A stretch of 64,000 nt of DNA from positions 62,001-126,000 of the forward strand of contig NZ_JAGQAZ010000001.1 of the NCBI RefSeq assembly GCF_024345375.1. The letters are read 5' to 3'. Made by a program: the position numbers and the translations under genes. The notes under the pieces are model-generated. The model had not been told where the DNA came from, did not search any database, and worked only from the letters and a program-made list of their open reading frames with translations. Source of the DNA: Cyanobium sp. WAJ14-Wanaka (GTDB taxonomy: Bacteria; Cyanobacteriota; Cyanobacteriia; PCC-6307; Cyanobiaceae). This document shows positions 28,400-37,207 of this stretch, piece by piece. How positions within the stretch are numbered: the first letter of the stretch is position 1; every line of letters starts with the position of its first letter.

Positions 28400-29502
28400 T
28401 GCTCACTGCCGACGCCCCACTGGTGCTGCTGTTGCACGGCGGCCTCGACAACCTCTCCGGCAAGACCGGACTGGCGATGCTGCGCTACCGCCATGGGCCG
28501 ATCGTGGCGGTGATTGATCCGGCCCACGCCGGCCGCTCCCTGGGGGAAATCACCGGCATAGCCAGGGCGGTGCCGGTGGTGGCCTCGATGGCGGAAGCCC
28601 TGGCCTTTGGCCCCGAGGTGGCGGTGGTAGGCCTGGCTCCTTCGGGCGGGCTTTTGCCGCCGGAGATGCGCCCTGACCTGCTGGCTGGCCTGGAGGCGGG
28701 ATTACACCTGGCCAGCGGCCTGCATAGCCGCCTGGGGGATGACCTAGAGCTGGCTGCCGCCTGCAGCCGAGCCGGCCAGTGGATCTGGGATCTGCGCCGG
28801 GAGCCCGACGGCCTCGAGGTGGCCGCGGCCCGTTGTGCGGCGTTGCCCTGCCGGCGGCTGCTGGCGGTGGGTACGGACATGGCCGTGGGCAAGATGAGCG
28901 CCTGCCTGGAGCTGCTGGCCGCCGCCCGGCGCCGTGACATGGATGGCCGCTTCGTGGGCACCGGTCAGGCGGGGATCCTGATCAGCGGCCAGGGGGTGGC
29001 CCTCGATGCGGTGCGGGTCGACTACGCCTCCGGTGCGGTGGAGCAGGCGGTGCTCCAGGCCGCGGCCGGTGCTGGGCCGGAGGCGCTGGTGCTGGTGGAG
29101 GGCCAGGGCTCCCTTTGCCATCCGGGCTCCACCGCCACCCTGCCCTTGATTCGCGGCAGCCAGCCTACGGGTCTGCTGTTGGTACACCGGGCTGGCCAGA
29201 GCCATGTGCGCAGCCGCCCCGGCGCGGCGGCGGTGGCGATTCCCCCGCTGCTGGAGGTGATAGCTGCCTATGAAGCCCTGGCTGCCCTGGGCCGGCCCGA
29301 TGGCCTGCGGCCGCGGGTGCGGGCGATTGCGGTGAATACGGCGACCCTGGAGCCGGAGGCTGCTACGGCGGCCCTGGCCCAGATCCGTGCCAACACCTCC
29401 CTGGTGTGTGCGGATCCCGTGCGGGAGGGGGCCGATCGGCTGCTGGATGCCCTTCTAGATGACCGGCTGGATGACGGGCTGGATGACTGGCTGGAGCCCT
29501 AA
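28399..29502 (+). CDS. DUF1611 family protein (DgcN-like D-amino acid N-acetyltransferase candidate)
   Basis: A 367-residue protein of two Rossmann-like halves. The P-loop-like AVGTDMAVGKMSACLEL is at about 154-170, and TGQAGILISGQGVALDAV and VEGQGSLCHPG follow as in DUF1611. Members were first annotated as NAD-dependent epimerases; DgcN, a characterised one, acetylates D-glutamate. It is translationally coupled to an epimerase gene. The C-terminus ends in three 4-residue repeats (DDRL, DDGL, DDWL) encoded by a perfect 12-bp-unit tandem repeat. A bidirectional terminator follows. Substrate is inferred from gene pairing only. Confidence 0.8.
   Translation: MLTADAPLVLLLHGGLDNLSGKTGLAMLRYRHGPIVAVIDPAHAGRSLGEITGIARAVPVVASMAEALAFGPEVAVVGLAPSGGLLPPEMRPDLLAGLEAGLHLASGLHSRLGDDLELAAACSRAGQWIWDLRREPDGLEVAAARCAALPCRRLLAVGTDMAVGKMSACLELLAAARRRDMDGRFVGTGQAGILISGQGVALDAVRVDYASGAVEQAVLQAAAGAGPEALVLVEGQGSLCHPGSTATLPLIRGSQPTGLLLVHRAGQSHVRSRPGAAAVAIPPLLEVIAAYEALAALGRPDGLRPRVRAIAVNTATLEPEAATAALAQIRANTSLVCADPVREGADRLLDALLDDRLDDGLDDWLEP
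29458..29493 (+). repeat. 12-bp in-frame tandem repeat at end of DUF1611 gene
   Basis: Three contiguous 12-bp units of the form GATGACNGGCTG (N = C, G, T) encode DDRL, DDGL and DDWL just before the stop codon. Confidence 0.8.
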
Positions 29503-29512
29503 AAGAACCAAA

Positions 29513-29541
29513 CCCCCGGCAGCTGTTACAGCTGCCGGGGG
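29513..29541. terminator. Bidirectional intrinsic terminator
   Basis: A perfect 13-bp stem (CCCCCGGCAGCTG with its complement) and a TTA loop separates the DUF1611 gene and tRNA-His. On the minus strand it is followed by a T-rich run (TTTGGTTCTTTT), so it ends the tRNA transcript. It may also stop the plus-strand operon. Confidence 0.8.
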
Positions 29542-29554
29542 TCCAGGAAAAAGG

Positions 29555-29628
29555 GGCGAGCGAGGGGACTTGAACCCCCGAATGGCGGCACCACAAGCCG
29601 CTGCCTTAACCACTTGGCGACGCCCGCC
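29555..29628 (-). tRNA. tRNA-His(GTG)
   Basis: The 74-nt gene has the extra G at position -1 paired with C73, an acceptor stem starting GGCGGGCG, the anticodon loop TTGTGGT (anticodon GTG) and the T-loop GGTTCAAGTCC. The strong hairpin downstream on the minus strand is its terminator. It is immediately adjacent to and divergent from the DUF4359 gene. Confidence 0.95.
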
Positions 29629-30096
29629 GTGATCGATGCCAATGTACCAATCAATGAGGCAGAACAGGGTTTGCCAATTTCGAGCCGATTTTTAAGCCCG
29701 ATTTCCCAATCCCTGGCAGCTAGCTTGGCCGTCGGGGCCCTGGTGGCCGGTGGCCTGGTGCTGACCAACCCCACGCCGGCGGATTTGGAGGCTTTTGCCG
29801 CCGAAAGCCTGCCCAAGGAAATCAGCGATGAGCTCTGCAAGCCCGGCGGGCTGCCGATGGCCATGCGCTTGACGATCAGCAATTGCCCTGCCCTGGTGGC
29901 TGCCCAAAAAGGGGTGTTGGGGCGGGTGGTGCGTGAGCAGGCCCAACGCCAGAACTTCGGCCTCTTCAGCCTCTATCGGGCCAGTATCGGCGGCCAAAAC
30001 CTGTTGAATTGGCAGGTGCCCCGGTATCAGGCCACCGTGCTGGGCATTGCTGGAAACTTTGTGTTGGTGCAATCCGCAGCCACGCCAAATCCATGA
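29629..30096 (+). CDS. DUF4359 family protein
   Basis: An approximately 155-residue protein. A hydrophobic segment (SLAASLAVGALVAGGLVLTNP, about 29-49) precedes TPADLEAFAAESLPKEISDELC, then LYRASIGGQNLLNWQVPRYQATVLGIAGNF. These are features of DUF4359, a cyanobacterial family with one anchor helix and no known function. GTG at 29629 follows the tRNA gene directly; an upstream in-frame ATG at 29614 lies inside the tRNA and is rejected, and TTG 29671 is another option. The stop overlaps the ATG of the amidohydrolase gene (ATGA). Confidence 0.75.
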   Translation: MIDANVPINEAEQGLPISSRFLSPISQSLAASLAVGALVAGGLVLTNPTPADLEAFAAESLPKEISDELCKPGGLPMAMRLTISNCPALVAAQKGVLGRVVREQAQRQNFGLFSLYRASIGGQNLLNWQVPRYQATVLGIAGNFVLVQSAATPNP

Positions 30097-31388
30097 GCCT
30101 GGCCTTGGAGTTGCGGCTGCCCCGCAGCCTGCTGGATCCTCGCCTTAATGACCTGCCCAGCCCCGATGCCGATGGCCTGGTGGCGGTGCGGATTTTGCAG
30201 GAGTCGGGGCTGGTGCGCTCGATTGAGCCCCTGCCGCCGCAGCCTTCAAATGCTGGCTTGCCCCTGGCCCTGACCCCCCTGGTGGAGCCCCATGCCCACC
30301 TGGATAAAACCGGCACGGCCCAGGCTTTTCCCAACTGGGATGGGGGCATGGCCGGGGCCCTGGCCCAGAACCAGCGGGAACATGGCCAGCGCAGTGCCAA
30401 TGCTGTGAGACAAAGGGCAGAGGCCCTGCTGGAGCGCAGCTGGCGCTACGGGGTGCGGGCCATGCGCACCCACATTGATAGTGGTGGCGGGCCGGCCACC
30501 GAGGCCAGTTGGCAGGCCCTGTTAGAGCTGCGGGAGCGCTGGCGCGGCCGCTTGGATTTGCAGCTGGTGGCCCTGGCCCCCCTGGAGCATTGGCTGCGGC
30601 CCGAGGGGGAAGCCCTGGCCAGGCGGGTGGCGGGCTGGGGCGGGCTGCTGGGGGGAGTGCTGGGCCCGCCCTATGCCAGCCGCGGCTGGGCTAATGGCCA
30701 AGACCAAGAGGCTCTAACGGGCCTGCTGGCCCTGGCGGAGCGCCTGGGCTGCGGCCTGGATCTGCATGTGGATGAGGCCGATAGCCAACCCGGGCGGGGT
30801 GTGGCCCTGCTCACGCGGCTGGTGTTGGAGCAGCGAAGGGCGGTGGCGATCACCTGCAGCCATTGCTGCAGCATGGCCCTGTTGCCCCAGGCCCGGCTGG
30901 AGCGCCTGGCCGAGCAGATGGCCCGGGCCCAGCTGGCGGTGGTGGCCCTGCCTTTCACAAATCAGTGGTTGCTGGGTCGCCGGCCCGGTCAAACGCCGGT
31001 GCAGCGGGCCCAGGCACCGATCCGCAGCCTGCAGCGGGCAGGGGTGCGGGTCGCAGTAGGTGGCGACAACGTGCAAGACCCCTGGTTTCCTGGGGGCGAC
31101 GGCGATCCGATTGAGCTGTTGCGCTTTGCGGTGCCGGCCTGCCATCTGGTGCCCAGCCAGCGCCAGGGCATTGCCCCTTTCACCCGGGCCAGCTCGGAGC
31201 TGCTGGGCCTGGACTGGGATGGGGTGCTGCGCTTGGGGGGGCCGGGCGATCTGGTGGTGCTCTCCGCCACCAACTGGACCGAGCTCCTGGCCCGCACTCC
31301 CCAGCGACGGGTGTTGCGGGCGGGGCAATGGCTTGGGCCAGCCGAGACTGAGCTGCCATCACCGCTGCTGGCCAAACTGGGGCAGTGA
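30093..31388 (+). CDS. Cytosine deaminase-like amidohydrolase
   Basis: A 431-residue metal-dependent hydrolase. Metal ligands appear as VEPHAHLDKT (HxH, about 64-73), LHVDEADSQPG (about 227), TCSHCCSM (about 255) and GGDNVQDPWFPGG (Asp near 330), the order found in CodA. The flanking PNWDGGMAGAL and ACHLV stretches also match that family. The substrate could be cytosine, a related pyrimidine or a cyclic amide. It is the middle gene of a coupled trio with DUF4359 upstream (ATGA overlap) and an FAD oxidase downstream (GTGA overlap). No uptake gene is adjacent. Confidence 0.82.
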   Translation: MSLALELRLPRSLLDPRLNDLPSPDADGLVAVRILQESGLVRSIEPLPPQPSNAGLPLALTPLVEPHAHLDKTGTAQAFPNWDGGMAGALAQNQREHGQRSANAVRQRAEALLERSWRYGVRAMRTHIDSGGGPATEASWQALLELRERWRGRLDLQLVALAPLEHWLRPEGEALARRVAGWGGLLGGVLGPPYASRGWANGQDQEALTGLLALAERLGCGLDLHVDEADSQPGRGVALLTRLVLEQRRAVAITCSHCCSMALLPQARLERLAEQMARAQLAVVALPFTNQWLLGRRPGQTPVQRAQAPIRSLQRAGVRVAVGGDNVQDPWFPGGDGDPIELLRFAVPACHLVPSQRQGIAPFTRASSELLGLDWDGVLRLGGPGDLVVLSATNWTELLARTPQRRVLRAGQWLGPAETELPSPLLAKLGQ

Positions 31389-32845
31389 AAAGCAACCAGG
31401 TGCCCGATTTGGCCCAAGTAAATAAGGCCCTGCAAGCCCAGGCGGTAAAGGCCTTGGTGGATGAGTTGCGCCTGCTGGATCCGGGGCTGGTCTTGACCCA
31501 GGAGCCTGGCGAGCTGGAAAAGCTCTCCCGTGATTTCTACGACTTTTCGCCGGTCCTGATCCCCCAGCTTCAGGAGCATCGGGCCCAATTGGCAGTTTTT
31601 GCTTCGAAGGTGGAGCAGGTGCAACTGGTGGCCGGGGCCTGCGCCCGCCATGGGTTGCCCCTCACCGTGCGCGGTGCCGGCACGGGCAACTACGGCCAGT
31701 GTGTGCCGCTGGAGGGGGGGGTGGTGCTGGAGATGCGGGGCCTTAATCGCGTCCGCCAAATCGATCCCGAAACCGGCGTGGTGGAGGTGGAAGCGGGCTG
31801 CAGCTTGGCGGCCCTCGACCAGCAATTGGCGGCCGCCGGCAGGGCCCTGCGGATGGTGCCAAGCACGATGCGCACCGCCACGGTGGGGGGCTATTTCGCC
31901 GGGGGATCCAGTGGTTTGGGTTCCCTGCGCTGGGGATTTTTGCGGGATCCCGGCAATCTTTTGGGCCTGGAGGTGGTCACCGTGGAGGCGGAGCCCCGGC
32001 TGCTGCAGCTCGATGCCGAGGCCAGTGCTCCCCTCAACCATGCCTACGGCACCAATGGCATCCTCACGGCCCTGCGGCTGCCCAGCACGGAAGCGGTGGC
32101 CTGGCAGCAAGTGGTGGTGGGTTTCCAGGATTGGCAGCAGGCCCTAGCCGCGGCCCAACTACTGCCCCAGACCGCCTTTTTCCTGCAGGGTTTGACCCTG
32201 CTGGAGGCGGAGGTGGCCGCCGCCATGCCCTGGCCCCCTGGCTGCCCGAAATGCCCATCGGAGCAGGCAGCTGGGCCTGAACACCGGCTGCTCCTTTGGG
32301 TGGGGCCCGATGCGCTCCGGTCTCCCGGAGAAGGGGCCCCTGGAGAAGGGGCCCCCGCAGAAGGTGCCCTGGTGGCCTGGTTAGGGGCGCGGGGGGGGGA
32401 AGTGCGTTGGCTGGCGCCAAATCTGCCCGGTCCTGGTTTGCCGCTGCGGGAGTTCACCTGGAACCACACCACCCTCCATTGGCGCAGCAATCACCCCGAC
32501 TGGACCTACCTACAGATGCTCTTGCCCCAACCAGAGGCCCCTTGCCTTGGGGCCCTGCGCCAGCGCTGGGGAGCAGACCTGCTCTGGCATCTGGAGGCGG
32601 TTAAGCACGAGGGGGCAGCCCGCTTGGCGGCCCTGCCGTTGCTGCGTTGGCAGGGGCAAGCCCAGCTGGCAGAGCTGATCCAGCACTGCCGCGAGCTGGG
32701 GGCCTTCGTGTTCAACCCCCATGTGCTGACCGTGGAGGATGGGGGCCTGGGGGTGATCGATGCCGACCAGGTGGCGGCTAAGGCGGCCCATGACCCTGCA
32801 GGCCTGCTGAATCCGGGCAAACTGCGGGGGTGGCTGTCCCGTTAG
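31385..32845 (+). CDS. FAD-binding oxidoreductase (GlcD/VAO superfamily)
   Basis: A 486-residue flavoprotein. The FAD-binding PCMH domain runs from about 55 to 230, with TVRGAGTGNYGQCVPLEGGVV (PP-loop, about 98) and ATVGGYFAGGSSGLGSLRWGF (about 164). The C-terminal half (about 240-480) is the substrate cap, with LLNPGKLRGW at the end as in GlcD-type oxidases. No Fe-S cysteine clusters are present. GTG at 31385 overlaps the amidohydrolase stop by 4 bp. A 15-bp tandem repeat inserts PGEGA, PGEGA and PAEGA between residues 314 and 328. Substrate unknown. Confidence 0.82.
   Translation: MKSNQVPDLAQVNKALQAQAVKALVDELRLLDPGLVLTQEPGELEKLSRDFYDFSPVLIPQLQEHRAQLAVFASKVEQVQLVAGACARHGLPLTVRGAGTGNYGQCVPLEGGVVLEMRGLNRVRQIDPETGVVEVEAGCSLAALDQQLAAAGRALRMVPSTMRTATVGGYFAGGSSGLGSLRWGFLRDPGNLLGLEVVTVEAEPRLLQLDAEASAPLNHAYGTNGILTALRLPSTEAVAWQQVVVGFQDWQQALAAAQLLPQTAFFLQGLTLLEAEVAAAMPWPPGCPKCPSEQAAGPEHRLLLWVGPDALRSPGEGAPGEGAPAEGALVAWLGARGGEVRWLAPNLPGPGLPLREFTWNHTTLHWRSNHPDWTYLQMLLPQPEAPCLGALRQRWGADLLWHLEAVKHEGAARLAALPLLRWQGQAQLAELIQHCRELGAFVFNPHVLTVEDGGLGVIDADQVAAKAAHDPAGLLNPGKLRGWLSR
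32324..32368 (+). repeat. 15-bp in-frame tandem repeat in FAD oxidase
   Basis: Three successive 15-bp units, the first two differing at one base, encode PGEGA, PGEGA and PAEGA in a surface-loop region of the oxidase. Confidence 0.75.
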
Positions 32846-33324
32846 CAGCCCAGGCTGCTTCGGGTATCCACGCCTGTGATGGGGTTGCTGCCCGAGGCTT
32901 CCCTACATAGGGATCGCTGGTCCAGTCGATCGATTAAGGCATCGCTGAAGTCAGCGTTGGTGACGGTGGCGCCAATGAAGCTGCTGCCTGAGGCAATGGC
33001 CCCTGCCAGGAGGGCGTTGCTGAAGTCGGCACCGCTGAAATCCACCTTGTCCATCAGCACATTGGTGAGATTGGCGTCGCTGAAATCAGCTTCTGGGAAG
33101 GAGGCCTGGGTAAAGATCGCCCCATGCAGATCGGAGCCGCTGAAATTGGCGTGGCGACCACTGGCTCCGGCAAAGGAGGTGTCGGCCAGGTCGCGGCTGC
33201 TGAAGTCCGCTTCGTTTTGGTTGGTGAGGGTGTAGTCGATGCCCTCAAACGCCCAGGCGGGGGAGCCGGCGCAGAAAACTGCCAAGAGGAGCAGTAGGGC
33301 CCAGGCCCGCTTAAGCCAAACCAT
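32842..33324 (-). CDS. Exported pentapeptide-repeat protein
   Basis: A 160-residue protein with a signal peptide (KRAWALLLLLAVFCAGSPAWA, ending in AxA) followed by about 15 pentapeptide repeats of the A(D/N)(L/F)xx type (for example ADFSS, ANFSG, ADFSD, ANLTN, ADFSN). These form a right-handed quadrilateral beta helix. The end has two cysteines (SLCRE and SLGC). By the signal it is sent to the thylakoid lumen or periplasm, where such proteins are frequent in cyanobacteria and mostly uncharacterised. Met at 33324 is chosen because it begins the signal peptide; the frame extends 11 residues further. The stop overlaps the oxidase stop. Confidence 0.85.
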   Translation of the reverse strand: MVWLKRAWALLLLLAVFCAGSPAWAFEGIDYTLTNQNEADFSSRDLADTSFAGASGRHANFSGSDLHGAIFTQASFPEADFSDANLTNVLMDKVDFSGADFSNALLAGAIASGSSFIGATVTNADFSDALIDRLDQRSLCREASGSNPITGVDTRSSLGC

Positions 33325-33369
33325 GGTTTCGAAGGCGGGGGGCAATCTGAGCTCCACTCTCTCAGGGAT

Positions 33370-34611
33370 TCACTCTCTCGCAGTGTCGGCGATTAGGTGG
33401 CCGATTAGGTAGAGGGAGCCTGCCACCACAACCGGTTCAGGGGAGCTTTGGTGGGCGCCACTGGCCCAAGCCTGGCCAAGGGCCTCCTGCCAATCGGGGC
33501 TTGTGTGCAGTTGCTCCGCCAGCTCGGGGCAGGACTGCCGCAGCGAATCCCCGTTCCAGCTGGGGTGGCCCGGCACCGGCACAATCCAGGCCCTATCATC
33601 TGGCCCCAGCAGTTCGCGGAGCATCTCCGGCGCCTGCTTGTGGGCCAGCATGCCCAACACAAACCGCCTGGCTGTTTGGCCACTGGCGTTGTCCAGCTCC
33701 TGGCGCAGGGCCCTGGCGGCCGGTGGATTGTGGGCGCCATCAACCAGCAGGCTGTGGCCGCGCCAATGGATTGTTTGCAGCCGCCCGGGCCAATGGGCAC
33801 AGGCAAAACCCTGGCGAATGGTGGCTTCCTTGATCGGCCAGCCGGCCTGCTTGAGGGCCTGGAGCATGCCCAGGGCCACGGCCCCATTGCTGGCCTGCAA
33901 TTCGCCGGGAATGCCCAGATCCCATTGCCCGAGGTCTAGGGGTGTTACCCAGCGCAGCTCGGCACCAATTGCACCTGCTTGCTGCTCTAAAACCTCTGCC
34001 ACCTCAGGGTTTTGGGCGGCGCTGATGGCGACCGTGCCCGGCCGCAGCACGCCGGCCTTTTCGGTGGTAATGGCGGCCAAGGTGCTGCCGAGAAATTCAC
34101 GGTGATCCAGGCCTATGGGGCCAAAGCCCACCACGCTTCTGTTGGGGTGGCAGGTGGTGGCATCGAGCCGGCCGCCGAGGCCCACCTCCAGCACCACCAG
34201 GGGGCACTGGGCTTCCGCAAAGGCGCAAAAGGCCGCCGCCGTGACCAGCTCAAAGGGGGTGAGCAGGTGGCGTTTAGCCAGGTCCTGCAGGTCGAAAAGT
34301 CTTTGGCGTAGGGCCGATTCCCCAATCAGCTCGGCGCCGATGCGAATGCGTTCGCACCAGCTCAGCAGATGGGGCGAGGTGTAGAGCCCAGTTCGAATGC
34401 CGGAGGCCTGCAGGGCGGCATGGACAAAGGTGGAGATCGATCCCTTGCCATTGGTGCCGGCCACCTGCACCGCCATAAAGCTGGCCTCTGGGTGCCCCAA
34501 TTCAGCGAGGGCTGCCTGCAGACGATCAAGACCCAGGTCGACGCCCCGGCGATTGAAGGGTTCGATCAGGTCGTCAAAGGGATCAGCCAAGGCTGAGCAG
34601 GGCTCGCTCAA
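33370..34611 (-). CDS. folC: Folylpolyglutamate / dihydrofolate synthase FolC
   Basis: A 413-residue Mur-ligase-family enzyme. VAGTNGKGSISTFVHAAL (P-loop, about 46-63), YTSPHLLSWCERI (about 75-87), LEVGLGGRLDATT (about 140) and LVDGAHNPPAARAL (about 285) are the FolC signatures. It adds glutamate to dihydropteroate and to tetrahydrofolates. The gene follows argD on the same strand and overlaps it by 29 bp, so the two are cotranscribed. Nothing in the sequence separates mono- from bifunctional activity. Confidence 0.94.
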   Translation of the reverse strand: MSEPCSALADPFDDLIEPFNRRGVDLGLDRLQAALAELGHPEASFMAVQVAGTNGKGSISTFVHAALQASGIRTGLYTSPHLLSWCERIRIGAELIGESALRQRLFDLQDLAKRHLLTPFELVTAAAFCAFAEAQCPLVVLEVGLGGRLDATTCHPNRSVVGFGPIGLDHREFLGSTLAAITTEKAGVLRPGTVAISAAQNPEVAEVLEQQAGAIGAELRWVTPLDLGQWDLGIPGELQASNGAVALGMLQALKQAGWPIKEATIRQGFACAHWPGRLQTIHWRGHSLLVDGAHNPPAARALRQELDNASGQTARRFVLGMLAHKQAPEMLRELLGPDDRAWIVPVPGHPSWNGDSLRQSCPELAEQLHTSPDWQEALGQAWASGAHQSSPEPVVVAGSLYLIGHLIADTARE

Positions 34612-35776
34612 GTAGGGCCACTGCCCTGCGCAGCTGGCGACGATTGATCACCAGGGGTGGCACAAAGCGCACCACCTGGGGGCCGGCTGGCACGAGCAAC
34701 AGGCCCTGGGCCATGGCTGCCTTGACCAGCTCGGGGGCCGATGGCGCTTCCGAGCGCAGCACCAGGCCCTGCAGCAGGCCCCAGCCCCGCACCCCTTCAA
34801 GTTTGCCGGGATGGCGGCTGACCAAGCCGGCCAGTAATTCCTGGAGCAGGCTGCCCATCGCCTGCACGTGGGGCAGCAGCTGGCGCCTTTCCAGCTCGGC
34901 CAGCACGGTCAGGCCGGCTCTACAGGCAAAGGGATTGCCGCCAAAGGTGCTGGCGTGCTCCCCGGGCACGAACAGATCGGCCTTGGCCTTAACCGCTAGC
35001 GCCCCAATCGGAATGCCGCCGCCTAAACCCTTGGCGAGGGTGAAGGCATCTGGCTCAACCCCCAGTTGCTCGTAGCCCCAGAGCCGGCCGCTACGGCCCA
35101 CGCCGATTTGGACCTCGTCAAAGATCAGCAGGATTTGCTTGGCATCACAGAGCTGGCGTACCCGTTCAAAGAAGGCCCGGTTGCCGGGGTGCACGCCGCC
35201 CTCACCCTGGAGGGGCTCCAGCAATACCGCCGCCACCCTGGGGCCATGGGCCTCGCATTGCTCCAGGAGACTTTCGAAGGCGGCGGTGTCGTTGTAGGGG
35301 AAGTATTTGAAGCCCTCCACCATCGGCTCAAAGCCCTGGTGGTATTTCGGCTGGCCCGTGGCCGTTACGGCGGCAAGGGTGCGGCCATGGAAGCTGGCCT
35401 GGGCCGTGAGGATTACGGGCCCTTGCCCAGGCTCAGTGCCGATGCCCCGCACCTGGTGGCCGTGCTTGCGGGCCAATTTGATGGCGGCCTCGTTGGCTTC
35501 GGCACCGGAGTTGCAGAAAAACACCCGATCGGCGCAGCTGCTCCCGGTGATGGCCGCGGCGAGTTGCTCCTGCTCCGGAATCTGGTAGAGGTTGGAGACG
35601 TGTTGCAGTTGCCCCAGTTGGCGGGAGAGGGTCCGCCTGAGGCGGCGGTCGCTATGGCCGAGGGTGCAGACGGCGATGCCAGCCACACAGTCGAGATAGC
35701 GCTTGCCAGCCGTATCCCAGACCCAAACCCCCTGACCGCGCTGGAGCGCGATCGGGAAGCGGGCGTAGGTGTCCAT
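34583..35776 (-). CDS. argD: Acetylornithine aminotransferase ArgD
   Basis: A 397-residue class III PLP aminotransferase that transfers the amino group of glutamate to N-acetylglutamate semialdehyde in arginine synthesis. FCNSGAEANEAAIKLARKHG (about 101-120) binds cofactor phosphate, LIFDEVQIGVGRSG (about 220) carries the PLP-binding Asp, and TLAKGLGGGIPIGA (about 250) holds the Schiff-base Lys. ATG at 35776 is the only sensible start: the longer frame runs antisense through tRNA-Leu. The tRNA ends 11 bp upstream of it. The 3' end overlaps folC. Confidence 0.93.
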   Translation of the reverse strand: MDTYARFPIALQRGQGVWVWDTAGKRYLDCVAGIAVCTLGHSDRRLRRTLSRQLGQLQHVSNLYQIPEQEQLAAAITGSSCADRVFFCNSGAEANEAAIKLARKHGHQVRGIGTEPGQGPVILTAQASFHGRTLAAVTATGQPKYHQGFEPMVEGFKYFPYNDTAAFESLLEQCEAHGPRVAAVLLEPLQGEGGVHPGNRAFFERVRQLCDAKQILLIFDEVQIGVGRSGRLWGYEQLGVEPDAFTLAKGLGGGIPIGALAVKAKADLFVPGEHASTFGGNPFACRAGLTVLAELERRQLLPHVQAMGSLLQELLAGLVSRHPGKLEGVRGWGLLQGLVLRSEAPSAPELVKAAMAQGLLLVPAGPQVVRFVPPLVINRRQLRRAVALLERALLSLG

Positions 35777-35787
35777 CACTGAAGAGA

Positions 35788-35869
35788 TGGGAGCGGTGGG
35801 ACTCGAACCCACAAACCCGAAGGCGCTCGATTTTGAGTCGAGTCCGTCTACCAATTCCGGCACGCTCCC
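35788..35869 (-). tRNA. tRNA-Leu(CAA)
   Basis: An 82-nt type II tRNA. The acceptor stem GGGAGCG pairs with CGCTCCC and the discriminator is A. The anticodon stem CTCGA/TCGAG carries loop CTCAAAA with anticodon CAA. A long variable arm and T-loop GGTTCGAGTCC follow. CCA is not encoded. It lies upstream of argD in the same direction. Confidence 0.95.
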
Positions 35870-35881
35870 TTCTTTAAGAGC

Positions 35882-37207
35882 TTAGGCCGCGGCCTTCGCC
35901 AGGGGTTGGGCTCCACTGGCCCGTTCGATTAGGGCCCCGGCGGCGTTGAGCTTGGTTTCGAGGTGGGCATAGCCGCGATCGAGATATTCCAGGCCCCTCA
36001 CCGTGGTGATGCCCTCTGCGGCCAAGCCGGCCAGCACCATCGCGGCCGAGGCCCGCAGGTCGGTGCCCTGCACCGGGGCCCCGCTCAGCCGGGGTACCCC
36101 TTCGACAAAGGCGGTGTTGCCCTGCATCCGGATTGCGGCCCCCATGCGCTGCAGCTCACCCACGTGCTGGAGGCGATTTTCAAAGATGTTTTCGGTGATC
36201 ACGCTGGTGCCCTTGGCGGTGGCCAGCAGGCTCATGAACGGGGCTTGCAGGTCGGTGGGAAAACCAGGGAATGGTTGGGTGCGCAGGTCTACGGCATTGA
36301 TTTGATCGGCCTTAAGGGTCAGGCCAATGCCGTCGTGTTCGATGCGGCAGCCCGCCTCTTCCAGCTTGGTGATCACGGCACCGAGGTGCTCGGGAATCAC
36401 CGGTGCAATGCGCAGGTGGGAACGGGTGATCGCAGCGGCCAGCAGGAAGGTGCCGGCCTCAATGCGGTCGGGAATTACGGAGTAATCGGCGCCATGGAGG
36501 CGCTCGACTCCGGAGATGCTGATGGTGGGGGTGCCGGCGCCCCGCACCCGGGCCCCCATGGCCAGCAGCAGGCCCGCCAGGTCGACCACTTCAGGCTCAA
36601 GGGCGGCGTTTTCGATCACGGTTTCGCCGTCGGCCAAGGCCGCAGCCATCATTAGGGTCTCGGTGGCGCCGACGCTCGGGCAATCCAGGTGGATCCGGCC
36701 GCCGGTGAGTCGATGGCTCCGGCCAGGCACCACGGCTGTCACCACGCCGTGCTCAATCGTGACCTGGGCACCCAGGGCCTTTAGCCCCTTGACGTGCTCA
36801 ACCACGGGACGGGTACCTATTTGGCAGCCCCCGGGCAGGGGCACCTTGGCCATGCCCATGCGCGCCAGCAGGGGACCGATGCAGAAGAAGCTGGCCCTGA
36901 GGCTGTTCACCAGCTCGTAGGGGGCGGTGGAGTTGTTGATGTGGTCGCCGTTTAGCTCGAGGCAATCACCAATCCGCAGAACTCGGCCCCCCAGGCTGCC
37001 AAGCATTTCGCCCATGGCGGCGATATCGGTGAGGGGCGGCACATTGCGCAGCCGGATCGTGTCGCGGGTGAGCAGGCAGGTGGCCATCAGCACCAGGGCT
37101 GAGTTCTTGGCGCCGCTGACGCTGAGCTCGCCGGTCAACTTGCGACCCCCGGAGATCTGGAGCAGGGGGTTGAGAATTACTGGGGAGCGCACAACAGTCA
37201 GGGTCAT
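35882..37207 (-). CDS. murA: UDP-N-acetylglucosamine 1-carboxyvinyltransferase MurA
   Basis: A 441-residue EPSP-synthase-fold enzyme that transfers enolpyruvate to UDP-GlcNAc, the first committed peptidoglycan step in the cytoplasm. [16 protein letters not shown] (about 29-44) contacts substrate, and the catalytic fosfomycin-target Cys is in [16 protein letters not shown] (about 128). [17 protein letters not shown] is near the C-terminus. It lies downstream of a gap containing tRNA-Leu(CAG) on the other strand and upstream of tRNA-Leu(CAA) on its own. Confidence 0.95.
   Translation of the reverse strand: MTLTVVRSPVILNPLLQISGGRKLTGELSVSGAKNSALVLMATCLLTRDTIRLRNVPPLTDIAAMGEMLGSLGGRVLRIGDCLELNGDHINNSTAPYELVNSLRASFFCIGPLLARMGMAKVPLPGGCQIGTRPVVEHVKGLKALGAQVTIEHGVVTAVVPGRSHRLTGGRIHLDCPSVGATETLMMAAALADGETVIENAALEPEVVDLAGLLLAMGARVRGAGTPTISISGVERLHGADYSVIPDRIEAGTFLLAAAITRSHLRIAPVIPEHLGAVITKLEEAGCRIEHDGIGLTLKADQINAVDLRTQPFPGFPTDLQAPFMSLLATAKGTSVITENIFENRLQHVGELQRMGAAIRMQGNTAFVEGVPRLSGAPVQGTDLRASAAMVLAGLAAEGITTVRGLEYLDRGYAHLETKLNAAGALIERASGAQPLAKAAA

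Noticed and set aside
30009-30092. An N-terminal extension of the amidohydrolase to 30009
   Set aside because: The added 28 residues lie in another frame of the DUF4359 gene and are Cys/Arg/His-rich without family support. The ATG at 30093 gives the normal coupled start.
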